Assembly: GCA_038496445.1 (NCBI GenBank)
Contig: JALMLS010000438.1
Location: 62,001-126,000, forward strand
Reading direction: 5' to 3'
From: Trichosphaerium sp. ATCC 40318
Taxonomy: Eukaryota > Discosea > Flabellinia > Trichosidae
Length of the DNA: 64,000 nucleotides
Shown: positions 32,133 to 43,435 of the stretch, piece by piece
Layout of the letters: each line of letters begins with the position of its first letter
How positions within the stretch are numbered: position 1 is the stretch's first letter
Program-made: the position numbers and the translations under genes
Notes under the pieces: model-generated
The model's input: only the letters and a program-made list of their open reading frames with translations
Told to the model about the DNA's origin: nothing
The model's database searches: none

Positions 32133-35100
32133 CTACTTCTTTACACTTTCAAGTTGGGCTATTTTTGCAAGTAGAATGGCATTTCTCTCTTGTAGGCTAG
32201 TGACGGTTTTAGATAACTTAATATTGTCTTGCTTCAGGGTATTGACACTTTGAGATAAGTTGACATTTGCTTGTTGATGGTGATTGGCGTTTCTTTTTAG
32301 GATAACGTTCTCTTGCTTTAAGTTGTCAATGGCTTGCTGTTGCTTTGTGTTGGTTTGCTGTAATTCCTCATGGAGTTTCTTGATATTCTCATTGCTCTTC
32401 TTTAGTTTGTCAACCTCAAGGTTTGCTTCTTGTAATTCTTGTTCGAGCCTGACATAATTGGTACCAGTTGAGTCCATATCATGGGCAGCCCACAATTTTC
32501 TAGCACAATATTAGATTAGTAAGAAACTGACACAATTACCGGTTATGTGCGTGAAAGTTGTCTTCATCGTCAGAAGCATCATCATCTGAAACATGTCCAG
32601 CTAGTTCTGAAATCTGGGCTTTACTTTGTTTGTTTTCGCCTTTCTTTGTCTTTTTGTCTCCTTTCTTTGGTTTTTTCTTGTTGACTCTTTTTTTACGCTG
32701 CTCTTTAGGTGCAACTCTGAGAATATAGCGAGCAACAGCTTGAGTATCTGAATAACATAGTGTTAGATACACATCATGTTTTTGATGTTTTTAGTGTACC
32801 TTGTCCAACAACAAGCTCATCGTACACTGCATTGGTCACTGTATCTTCAGAGAGTGGTATACCCAAGTGATCAACCAATGTGTAATGACTTTGGTATCCT
32901 GGCTTTATCGGCTGTCCTCTTAACTTGTCAGTTGGTTTTACCTTTTTTTGTCATCCATTAATACATAGATATAAAAGTGTTGTTTGTGTACAGGAAATAC
33001 GTTGCCAGGAGTAACAAGACTCAAAATAATAGTTTTTTCTTTGGTTCCTCCAGTGTCATAAGAGCAAGCATACTTTATACTCCTCTAAAGTGGAATGAAC
33101 AAAGTGAATAACATGTGGTTGTTGTGTACTGTGAAGTAGATGCCTTGACCATAGTATCCAGCATCCAAAGCACTCACAGTTCCAAAACCAGCCTTGACAA
33201 TACTGTGAGCTGCTTTCTCAGTTGTTCCGTGAACCATCAATATCACTGGTACCTAAACGACAGGTGTGTGAGTGTAAGATATGTGCTAATGAACAGTACC
33301 TCTTCATTTAAACTGTCTTTGTTTTGATCTTGTTGAGTGGGTATGACATTGTATTTTAGATAAACGCTCTCTTTGTACTTTTTTTGGGCATCCTTTTTCC
33401 AATCTTGCTTTTTAAATAATGTGGGCAGTTCTCTAAAATAAACACGTGTTAGAATTATTAAAACGGTTAAACAAACTGTAAACAAGCATAAACTGACGTA
33501 CTGATGCCTGTGCTGCAGTATTTTGTTGTATCGACCAAAGGTGTCTGTCAAGATTTCATTGTAAACAAGAGTCGCTTCAATGATATTGTATTTGTCATAG
33601 CCATGCATTTTTGACATTTCTTGTTGAAGTATCTTGAATTCTCTGACTGCCACTTTGTCATTGGGATCAAGAAGATTCAGCATTTTGTAGTGTGTCGCCT
33701 TTGTAATAATACCTCTATTTTCCAAAAAGTGAATAGTAAAAAACCAAAATATGACATTGAATGAACGCACGTGTTTTTAGATCTGTCCCAATTATGTGCA
33801 AAATATAATCGTGGGTTTAGATCCCATGTGTTGTTACTTGTTAATCCTTTATATTTTCAGTCAATAGTAAGAACAACAGCGACTTGTACCTCCAGTGCAT
33901 TCTTCTTTTGAAAACTCATTTTGATTTGTTGTATTCCATGCGTCTTTAGGCATATCATACAAGGTACCCCGCATTAATTCTCCATCTTGTTTCCAAAAGT
34001 CCTGGCAAAAAGCAGTTATTATAAAAAAAAGTATACTGATGTTTTCGTACACTTAGTAAACAGGGCATTCCTTTGAGCTTGTGTAAAGAATAAATTAAAT
34101 AACAAATGCCTTTTTCCATTGCCAGTTTAAAATAAGAGCGTGTTGGCTAAAGTCATATGATTAGTAAGGGTGTATGATCAGTAAAAAATATTCTGTGGTA
34201 GCATACCAAGTATGAAAGCCATTTTGAAATATGTGATTTAACCCGCTTAAAGTTTGTTGAGGATGAACAAGATTTCCACAGCGCTTGGCATTGTTTACCA
34301 CTCGGACAGTGTTGTAAGAAAGTTACAAATGCTTCACCAGAGCCGGGGGCATTTGATATCACTTGCTCTAGTAGCCTGAAAAGAAAGTCTTGCCACATTT
34401 TTTCGTCTGGTTGTATAACTAAAACCGCAGTTAGGAGTGTTGTAATGTTAACTTGTGACTGTACATGACTCAACGTCATCAATATCCAGTATACTACCAC
34501 GGTAAAATGATGGTAATATCTTCTTGTGTTCGCTTAGCACTAAATAGTAACATGAGCAAACATGTTGATCTTAAATAGCATATTACCTGCCCACATTAAA
34601 GCTGCCTTTCCATCTTCATCAACAGTGTCAATATTTGCGTTGGCGTTTATTAACATTGATACGATTTCATTGTGTCCTTTTTGTGCTACATTGTAATGTT
34701 AATAGACGCTTGTATTTCATATGTGCAGTACCTGCATGAATCAAAGCTGTCCTTCCACCTTTGTCAACAGCATCAATGTTTGCGTTGGCATTTATTAACA
34801 TTGATACTATTTTACTGTGTCCACGTTGTGCTAAACAAAAACATGAGCATATGCATGCTGTATATAACCGCAACAGTACCTGCATATATCAAAGCTGTCT
34901 CTCCACGAACATTAGCAGCCTCAGTATTTGCATTAGCATTTATCAACATTGATACAATTTCATTGTGTCCTTTTTGTGCTAAACAGTGGCATGAGTATAC
35001 GCATGTTGTATCCCAATTATGAAATTACCTGCGTAAATCAAAGCTGTACCAACAGTGTCAGTATTTGCATGGGCATTGATCAATATTGATACGATTTTAA

Positions 35101-36029
35101 TGTGTCCTTGTTGTGCTAATAGTAACATGAACGAAGACATGATAAACTCTATGTGTACCTGCATATATCAAAGCTGTCTTTCTATACATATCAACAACAT
35201 CTATATTTGCGTTGGCTTGGACTAATAATGATACGATTTCATTGTGTCCTTTTTGCGCTGTATAGTATTGTCAGAGTAAAATTGATATCTCATTCACATA
35301 TTACCCGCCCATATCAAAGCTGTTCCTCCATATTTTGTAACCCTGTCAACATTTGCGCTGGCATTTATTAACATTGAAACGATTTTAAAATATCCTTTTT
35401 CCGCTAAAATATAGTGTGAGTGTACACATGTTGTATCTCAAATATCACTTACCTGCCCAAATCAAAGGTGTCTTGCCACGTTTATTAGCAGCGTCAATAT
35501 TCGCACCGGCATTGATTAATATTGACACAATTTCGTTGTGTCCCTTGAACGCTAAATAGCAGCATTAGCAAAAAGCAAACACGTGTTGTATCTTAACATT
35601 ACCTGAAAGAATCAAAGCTGTTTTTCCATCTTTATCAACCGCCTCAATATTTGCATTGGCATTTATCAACATTGATACAACTTTAGTGTGTCCACGTTGC
35701 GCTAAATAGTAGCGTGAGTACACGCATGTTGTATCCAAAAATATTTGACATGTTACCTGCCCAAATCAACGTATTTCCATTATCACCAACGTCTGTATTT
35801 GTGTTTACTTTAATTAATGATGTAACTATTTCAGCGAGGTCATTCGTTACTACAATTGTTAACTGTGGCCTTTAACCAAGCAATGCAAACCTGCGAAATC
35901 CCACACAAGGTTTATTACATGGTAGAGATTGTTTGTCAGTTCAACTGTGAGGTATGGTTAACAGATAATAATAAACCGTTGTTTTTCACCTGTTAGCTCT
36001 TTGGTTTCTTCACTTTGTGGTTCTGTCAT
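32133..36029 (-). CDS. Ankyrin-repeat + PARP + coiled-coil protein, copy B
   Basis: ATG at 36029 in a 40-bp exon ending 35990 (MTEPQSEETKELT). Ankyrin exons: 35849-35757, 35701-35603, 35551-35453, 35403-35305, 35257-35159, 35115-35029, 34978-34880, 34830-34732 and 34685-34587. The exon at 35115-35029 is 87 bp and lacks four codons at the turn. A degenerate tenth repeat (VLSEHKKILPSFY) leads to the linker exon, the KVAVREFKILQQEMSKMHGY block, and the PARP core with VHGTTEKAAHSIVKAGFG, GYYGQGIYFT and YDELVVGQDTQAVARYIL, where Glu is the expected catalytic residue. Then a Lys-rich linker (KKPKKGDKKTKKGENK), an acidic patch, and a coiled coil ending at 32133. Every splice site seen in A has a counterpart here and no stop interrupts, so the gene looks functional. 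Confidence 0.85.
34587..35849 (-). repeat. Array of nine single-repeat ankyrin exons (copy B)
   Basis: Seven exons of exactly 99 bp, one of 93 bp and one of 87 bp, with introns of 46-55 bp. All are phase 1, so any exon can be gained or lost without shifting the frame. Repeats such as KGHNEIVSMLINANANI recur almost unchanged, indicating recent exon duplication. Confidence 0.9.
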
Positions 36030-39000
36030 GACGTGTTGTCACTCTTGAAGTTATCGTAAAGCTATTTTACGTTGGCGTGACTTCACCTCAGATTGTTGGG
36101 TGAACTGCTAATGTATTTGGCGTTGTGGCAGTTCCAATAACACGGTGTTAATATGGTTGATAGAATGAATCCAAAAGCTTACCGTGTTTGTAGTGTTTGC
36201 CGTTTCGCAGTTATAGCAGCCACTCCCTCAGAGATTATCCATTACATTCCTACATCTGTGCGTTTAGAAGAACGTACAGTTGGGTATATTTGGAGAAACG
36301 CCAACACTGCAAAGTAAACTTTTTAGGCAACTTGGGCACCCCTTGAACCTCTGCAGTTGCCATCGTTTCAAGAACTTCACAGTCTTGTGAGCTGATGTGG
36401 AGTCAGGTGATTCTAATATTAGAGCTAAATATGAGCATGAGGGTAGGTTAGGGTACAATATAGGTGTTAACTTCTGTATAGGTTGGTAAAAGATGTTGGC
36501 AAAGGTACAGATTTGGGTGCAAGTGGATAGCTTAGCAGGTTGGATTGGGCAATTGGGATTGTTACTACTCAATATACTCTCCCACATGCATCAAAACAGT
36601 AGAATACCTTGCTTTTTAGAGAACACGTTATAATTCGCTATCACGTGATATATTAAAACGCTTTGTAGCTTTAACATAGTTACACGCTACTAAGGAATAT
36701 GGTGCCAGGACAAAGTTAGTTTCCAAATTACACGACGAAACCTATTTTAAAATACTGTCACCCTTTCTTTCACATCAAATGCTGCCTACGTCACAATTTA
36801 GGGAATTATTACAAAACCTGGGACAGCATCGAATCTTGTGAATCATAAAAGCACAGTGTTTTCAAAAGGTATAAACGATTGCACGAGCACGCATAAATAT
36901 GAAGCTAAAACTTTTTGAATGAGTGGCGTTAGTTCTACATATTGATACCTGGTAATATTGTTGGAAAAGCTGGACGTGCAAACTAAATGTTAAATTCTTA
37001 TTTTTTTCTGAGTTTTTACATAAGTGTTTATTTGTTTCCTCATTAGGTATGATAAAATCTCACTAGACATAACACGAAAAAGTTGACCACCTGTTGGCGA
37101 GCATCATCACATGTTGTTGTTCCATTAGGCTACCTATTTGAGCAATAAAATACTCGTTTAAAGAGGATAACGTTAGTATGTTTCTTGTCGCAACACAACA
37201 AGGTCTTATTATTGATAAAAAAACACTGCAATCATAGTTCACCACAGGCAAGAGGTCTGAATTGTTGACAATGAAGATGAAGGTGAGCTAGAAACCTTTC
37301 GTCAACAGCATCGCCTAATAACTCATGTATCGCGTGGAATGAGCGTTAGAAATAGATTTTGTACTTTGTGGAGTATGAATAAAACTAGTGTGTTTTCTTT
37401 CTTTATCCTAGAACTTTGGAGCGATACATCTCATACTCTTCAGGGCTTACAACGAGAGTAGATACTGGCGCCGATTTATGTCTTTTCAAATGAACGAATA
37501 TTCATTTGCTGCATGTACATTTATTAAAAGACATGCAGTGTTGCTAAAGTCTCCAGTAGAATCATCAACGTATAATCATAAAATCATATTTAGTGTTAGC
37601 TCGATGATAATGCTGCCAATAATAATAGCGGTTGCTTCTATAGCAAGTGTTAGTGGCTCAAACAAAAACAGTTTGTAGTTTGTTTCTGTTTTGTTTTCTC
37701 CTCACTATGTAACCTTGATAGCTTTCACACTGTAGCAGAGTTAACGGTTTATTTTTTTGGGCTACTCTAGGCAGACGGTACTAGTTTTGATCAAAGATAT
37801 CCGAGTTCATTGGAGTTTAACGTAACACTTGCATACAGTTGCTTACGCTAGAAGCACCAAAATACGTGGTACTTCTTTTGCAGATGTTAGAACCAAACGA
37901 TGTCAGCTATTCTATCGCCCCTGGTGGACTGTTGAGGCTAAACCCTCAGATGTTACAATAATGTTCAATAAAAACCGACATTGATTTAAAAACAATGCAA
38001 CAAGGTTCAGTTACGAACACTGGGTTAAAGAATGACCAACAGCAGAAAACATAAACAGTAGTAAAGTAGTTTTTGGTTTAATCGCAAGTTGTGATCTCAC
38101 GTGAGATACATACAATCAAGAGTAGCGCAACGATACATTATGTATCATCAGGCATTCGATGTAATTTTTAAAGCACAAAGGAAAATTCTATGTAACCTCA
38201 CTTTGTATCAACGAAAAAACCTGGTCACTTTCGCATCGCAACAACTAAAATTATGTTTCTACTCGTTTTTTGGGATGCGCTGGCAGAAAATAAAGTGGAA
38301 GTTCTTGTTATCAAAAATATTCAATGGATGGTTCCTGTACAGCGTAGTTGGCAGTTTTAGTGTAGTAGTGTGATATTGAAAGCGAATATTACTCGAAAAT
38401 ATACAACCCATTTGTGCACTACCAGTAACTCTACCAATGTAATTATACCGTTCTTTACAATAGAAAAACTATTTTAACGAACTAGCGATACACAGTAACT
38501 AGCAATTTTATTACATTCCTTTTTATTACTGTTTGGAGTTTACAACTGTCTATGCAAGGCGTAGAGTGGTAAACAGGGAGATACCAAAACGTGCTGATAA
38601 AATACATAAAGTACACATAGGTAGAGGTGATCTTTTCACGTGGTAGTATAACTGTAGTAGTATAACGCAGGGTCGTCTGAAATGAAGCTAGCGCGCTTGT
38701 GAGTTCCAAAGTAAAACCCTACTCGTAGTTTTTCAAAAAACAGTTCACTTGCGTTTAATACATTTAGAACTGTTTCAGGATGTTTGTGTTGACTCATTTA
38801 CATGTACACAGGTAAGGTTTAGCGCTACTAGCAGTCCACATTTAATCCTTGAATGGTAAAGGTACTGTTTAAATTACACTGCCTTTGTTTAAAGACAATC
38901 TCTGGTTTTTTGGTTCAGCTCGGTTTACAAACATCTGTAATGCGTTCAGTATAACGATTAGCAATACTTGAACGTATTCGAAAGCGTTTTGGAGGCATAA

Positions 39001-39372
39001 AAGATATCTCAGTTCACACAACGGAAAAAAATGGAATATGTTCTTTTTTTTACCCAATTGTACAATGTACTACAGTAAGGTGTACAGTATAATGTTAAAC
39101 TAATCTCGCTCGTACACAAATATGCGCTAGTTGGTATAGAGGAGTAACTTACTTTTGTGACCAAAATGACAGTAATTACATAGTAGTACAATTGTATCTT
39201 TAAATTGAGAGCTTCCGAGCAACGCAAGTTGCCAAGTAGCGTAATAGCGTACACAGAGATATACGTGAATGTGATTTTCCGCTAGTTTTCGTTTATTACT
39301 ACCAGATACAAACACAAGTGGCAACATCTCTCTATAGGTAAAGAATAAAGAACTTGAAGCTTTGAAAAAAAT
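36030..39372. other. Gene-poor stretch of 3.3 kb
   Basis: The first 90 bp match the upstream region of copy A and are probably copy B's promoter. Elsewhere only short frames occur: 107 codons on minus at 36587-36264 and 90 codons on plus at 38101, neither with a familiar domain. CACGTG palindromes are at 36642-36647, 38098-38103 (within the 14-bp palindrome ATCTCACGTGAGAT) and 38637-38642. Confidence 0.45.
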
Positions 39373-39378
39373 CACGTG
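39373..39378. promoter_or_regulatory. CACGTG upstream of Reeler gene
   Basis: ATCACGTGCT, 82-87 bp before the ATG at 39460; a member of the recurring CACGTG set. Confidence 0.35.
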
Positions 39379-39459
39379 CTCCTACGAAAAAAAGCACAAC
39401 ATTTTCGAGTTTTTCGAAATCTATTTACGTTTTACGAACTATTACTTACTTCTTGTAGA

Positions 39460-42400
39460 ATGCGTTGTGTTGTTTTTCTATTGGTATCAATAGCGCTAGT
39501 AGCCTATGTCAATGGCGCTTCGAGGCCTACTGCATCTGTACCTAACTGCGATGCTTCTTCTCCTGAGTGGGGATGTCCTCCTGGTGATTACAGAGTATTC
39601 AGAAATGGTAGAGTCGACAGACTTACCTGCAACAAAAGACCTGAACCTCGCATGTCGTGGGCAACAAAAGTAGTTCGCTCAAACGCTTATACAGTATGGG
39701 CTGGACCTGAAGATAGCAAGCTCGCGCAGTACATACCGGAGACAGTCATGGATATTTCTATTCGTGTAAACAACTATGCCTTCAAGTACCGCGGTATTCT
39801 GATCTATGCTGAAGACTCTAAGAAGAACAGAGTCGGAGAGTGGCTTCTACCAAATGAAAAAAATCGCACGTGCACTTTTTTTTTTGGCTTCGTTTTGTTG
39901 TTGTGTTCGAAGTCCCATTCTGATTTTTATAATAGCGCTCTTTCAACTTCCATGGCCTAATAGCCACAGCTGTCGACAGAGTTTAACCCACAACACTGCA
40001 GAAGTAAAGCCTTTAAAGTCTACTTGGAAATGGAAGGCTCCTAAACGTGGCACTGGAACTGTTACTTTCCATGCGTTGATCAAAGAAGGTGATGCCAATA
40101 CTGGTGCTTTCTACTGGCCAAACGGAAATGCTGGCCCTCTTAAACTCACTCAATCTGCAAGGAACAAGCCAGTACAAACATGGTATCAGAGCAAGGCACG
40201 TTGTACTTTTTTGGTGTTTTTTTAATAATTGCGATTTTGTCTGTTCATTTACAAGTTTACTGACTTTTTTGTTGTTTAGCGTTCACAATCTTGTACCGAA
40301 AGATGTAGAGAAGTTGATGCTAGCCTCAAGTGTGATCGTGTCCACATGGAGCGCGTTAACAGCCCAACAAGGATCGAGCAGCTCCTCCTTCCACAAGGAT
40401 TCCCTTGCAAACTTCCTTATGTCAGCGGATGCAGTAATCGTGGACCTACAATGGGCACTGATGGATTATGTTACTATGATGATACCAGATGCGCAGCACA
40501 AGGACGTAATACGCAACAAGTAACTTGTGATTCAAAGACTGGCGATGCTAGAGTTGGGTATGGAGCGAACGAGTTTCTTTATATTTACGTTTCTTCACGA
40601 TTATAGTACTTACACTTTTCTTCCAGACTCAGAATGTGCAAATGTCTTCGTAACACTCTTCCTCCTGCCAATCCCGGTAGAACTGTCGTTGCTGCAAGAG
40701 GCGCAACGTCATCTGCTACAAAATCGACAGTATCTTTATTGTTCATTGCTCTCGCTGTCCTGGGCTTGACAATGCGTTCTGGTGGAAAGATTACAACTTC
40801 AATCGTATTGGCTCTCTTCCTCGTTGCTTTGGTTTCGTTCCCAACCGCCCAAGCCCATAACTGGCAATACGGTATTGGAAGAAGCGCAGATATTGCTAGC
40901 ACTCAAACACCATGTCCATCAAGAATACAGGCAGGCCCACAAGTTCAAGTTGGACCAAACCAGAAATTTCAAATCGAATGGGCTGTTGGGCACATTACTC
41001 CATCCTACTACGTCATTGTCAAGTCAACAAACGAAGACAGACTTAGAGAAGTTTCTTTCGACTCTTTGGATACATATCTGAGAGAAGCACCTAATGCTCG
41101 TTGCCAGAACTTACCTGTGTACCACAGACGTTTCAGAGCTCGTGGAGGTGACTTCAATCCTCATTCTCAGTACTACAGCGGTGAGATACCTCAAAACTCT
41201 CCTAACTTCATACCAAGACCATCTGTGTATGGTCTATGGGAAGATGGTGCCAAATTATTCGGATACAAGGACAACCTCGAAGTCAGAAATTACTGCGAAT
41301 ACGAAAACAACAAAATGCCTTTCATTGAAGGTGTATTCAAGTTTGATCATTTTGTACACAGACCACTAGATGCTGATATGGTACAACTATCTATTCCTGG
41401 TAGAGGTGGAGTCGGTGCATACACTGTTCAATGGTTATGGAGAGGTTATCGTGATTGTATTGATGTTGATTACAGACCTAATGCAGTAAGCAATATTTAC
41501 GGACTTCCAAATCCAGACGGTGGTTACACGTGCGTTTGTGTTTCTTTTTATGTTAACATTCTTGCTTTATTCTCACTTGTATGAATATTTATTCACTTTA
41601 TACTTAGCCGCGTTGATCACTGTTACTTCCCAGATCCTATAATGGTGTTCGGTAAGCCTTTTATTTATCGCAAGATTGTCCACTTAATGGTTTGAATAGA
41701 TTGCTTCAGAGTTTTCAATGATCTCAGTACTTGCGAAAGACTGTGTGATAACAGAAACGGAAATTGCGCTGGATTTACTGTCATGCCAAGAGTACTTAAG
41801 CCGAACAGATACAATCAACAAGCGAATCTATTACCTCAAATATGCAAAGATAACATCAAAACAAATCAACTCGGAGAACCTGCACAAAATGTTGATATTT
41901 GTATCGTAGTAAGACCAAGAAGAGCAACAGAAACATTCGGTCCAACAGCAGTTGTCAAACCCGGAGATCCTGCTTATCAAGCGACGTGCTATCGTAAAGG
42001 ATCAGGAAGACTCTTTGATAACTTTACTCCTGCACCACAACATCAAGACATTGCATGGAGACATGGAGATGAATGTATTTCTTGTGATTCTGTCAACTTA
42101 AACAAAAACATTACACGTATTCCTAAATGGCCGATGATAAACGACTGCAGAAACTGTGACTTGGAACCAAAGGGAAACACACCAAAGTTCAATCCTTCAT
42201 ATCTTACAAACAGAAGAAGAAATGTTTTCTGCGACGGATTCAATGGAGGCTTCGAAAATCTTCGAGAGGAATCAAACAATAGACATCACAAATGCCAGGG
42301 TGACTCTTACAAGACATGTCACAAGAAAGTGCTAATGAGAGGTCGACATGCCCCATGGAATGAACGTCTATTTCCTTCTGAGTGCGCTGAAGCAGCAAAC

Positions 42401-42586
42401 CGTGATCCAGAATGCTCAACCCAGATTTACACTTCCGATCTTCCTTCTATCACACACAAATCAGTGACAGCTGTAAATTGTTATTGTGTTACAAAGCGAG
42501 CTTGTTGTAGAGGATGTAGAACAAGAACACCAGGTAACAATGCCAGTCGTTGGAGCGTATGGGATCTTGTTCGCGGTACAAGCTAG
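39460..42586 (+). CDS. Secreted Reeler-domain module joined in frame to a Cys-rich secreted module
   Basis: Exons 39460-39869, 39964-40195, 40280-40557, 40627-41529, 41608-41651 and 41700-42586. Signal peptide MRCVVFLLVSIALVAYVNGA. Residues about 30-210 fit a Reeler domain: YTVWAGPED, FKYRGILIYAED, VGEWLLP, then STWKWKAPKRGTGTVTFHAL. A Cys-rich segment follows, then a hydrophobic stretch (STVSLLFIALAVLGLT) like a GPI tail. With no stop, the frame runs directly into MRSGGKITTSIVLALF...TAQA, a second signal-peptide-like sequence, then HNWQYGIGRSAD and a module with PSYYVIVKST, QYYSGEIP, RPSVYGLW and VQWLWRGYRDCIDVDY; a PAN-like Cys cluster and a long Cys-rich end finish it. The intron at 40196 has a GC donor (AAG/GCACGT). 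Probably extracellular; the start His after TAQA recalls copper-dependent LPMO-type proteins, but this is unproven. Well-biased codons suggest high expression. Confidence 0.75.
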
Positions 42587-42638
42587 AGAAGTAACACAAA
42601 GATAAGAAAGCCATATGTTGTTGTAATCATTACAATGA

Positions 42639-42644
42639 AATAAA
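42639..42644 (+). terminator. AATAAA polyadenylation signal
   Basis: AATAAA 53 bp after the stop at 42586; the same signal is preserved in the pseudogene copy at 22784-22789. Confidence 0.55.
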
Positions 42645-43435
42645 TCACTATTCACCCGTCAAATTCTATACATGTCTTATGGTCCAAGAATTGATTTCCT
42701 TAAAATAGTTCCAAAATTTAAGTGAGGAAGTTATTGTTGACGAGTTTTTTTTTGGCTCATCTTCTTTAGTTTTAATTTCATTAAGTTAGATAACATAAAA
42801 CCAGAACAACTAACTACCACGCCAAAAACTCTTTGTTACATATGGCATTATTGAAGGTGCTTGGTAATGTAACCACATTTTCTTGCAGCATCAGCTAACT
42901 TTCTTTTCAACTACAACTTTAATGACTACTATGTGAAACATAACTTTGACTTGCTGTTTCAAACAGCTTGTAGGGCATTTGTTCACTTTGCTACATACGG
43001 ACAGTTCGAACGCAGGTTTTTTTCAAGTATTTGATCTACGCTACTATACGCATTCACAAAGATTTGAGTGACGCTTTTGGTCATAAATATCCTATTTGGC
43101 TGGAACCTTTATAGTAAGATATACACTAAGGACATAATATATTGTAGATCCTATTGAGAAACCCTTCCCCCATATCTTATTCACTTGTACATATGACTGC
43201 ATATATTGCCAGCTAAATAGTTAATATGCAAGGCAATGTCGCACGCTATAACCAACGCTATCACATTTTATGTCATGAAAAGCCTCAGGCCACTAGAACA
43301 TTGCTACAAAGCACAAGTCACTAATAATAGCGCTGAGGGAAATGCAACAGCATAGATAAATGACTGATTTATTAAAGCACTAAGCTGTGCGTGGGATTTA
43401 TCCGTATTTGTGCTGGTACAAAGAGCTGTTTTGTA
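42645..43435. other. Intergenic between convergent genes
   Basis: About 0.8 kb of AT-rich sequence between the ends of the Reeler gene and the capping-enzyme gene. Nothing recognisable. Confidence 0.45.

Larger units (their letters stand above)
27377..36029. repeat. Inverted gene duplication: ankyrin-PARP copies A (+) and B (-)
   Basis: Copy A (27377-31190) and copy B (36029-32133) face each other, tail to tail, with about 0.94 kb between the stops. Their PARP and coiled-coil exons are near-identical in protein and very close in DNA, and the conserved promoter segment lies at both outer ends. Ankyrin numbers differ (7 versus 9), so the arms diverge mainly there. Confidence 0.8.

Noticed and set aside
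36264-36587. 107-codon minus-strand frame in the 3.3-kb gap
   Set aside because: Has an ATG but no domain, signal peptide or paralogue; a chance frame cannot be excluded, so not listed as a gene.
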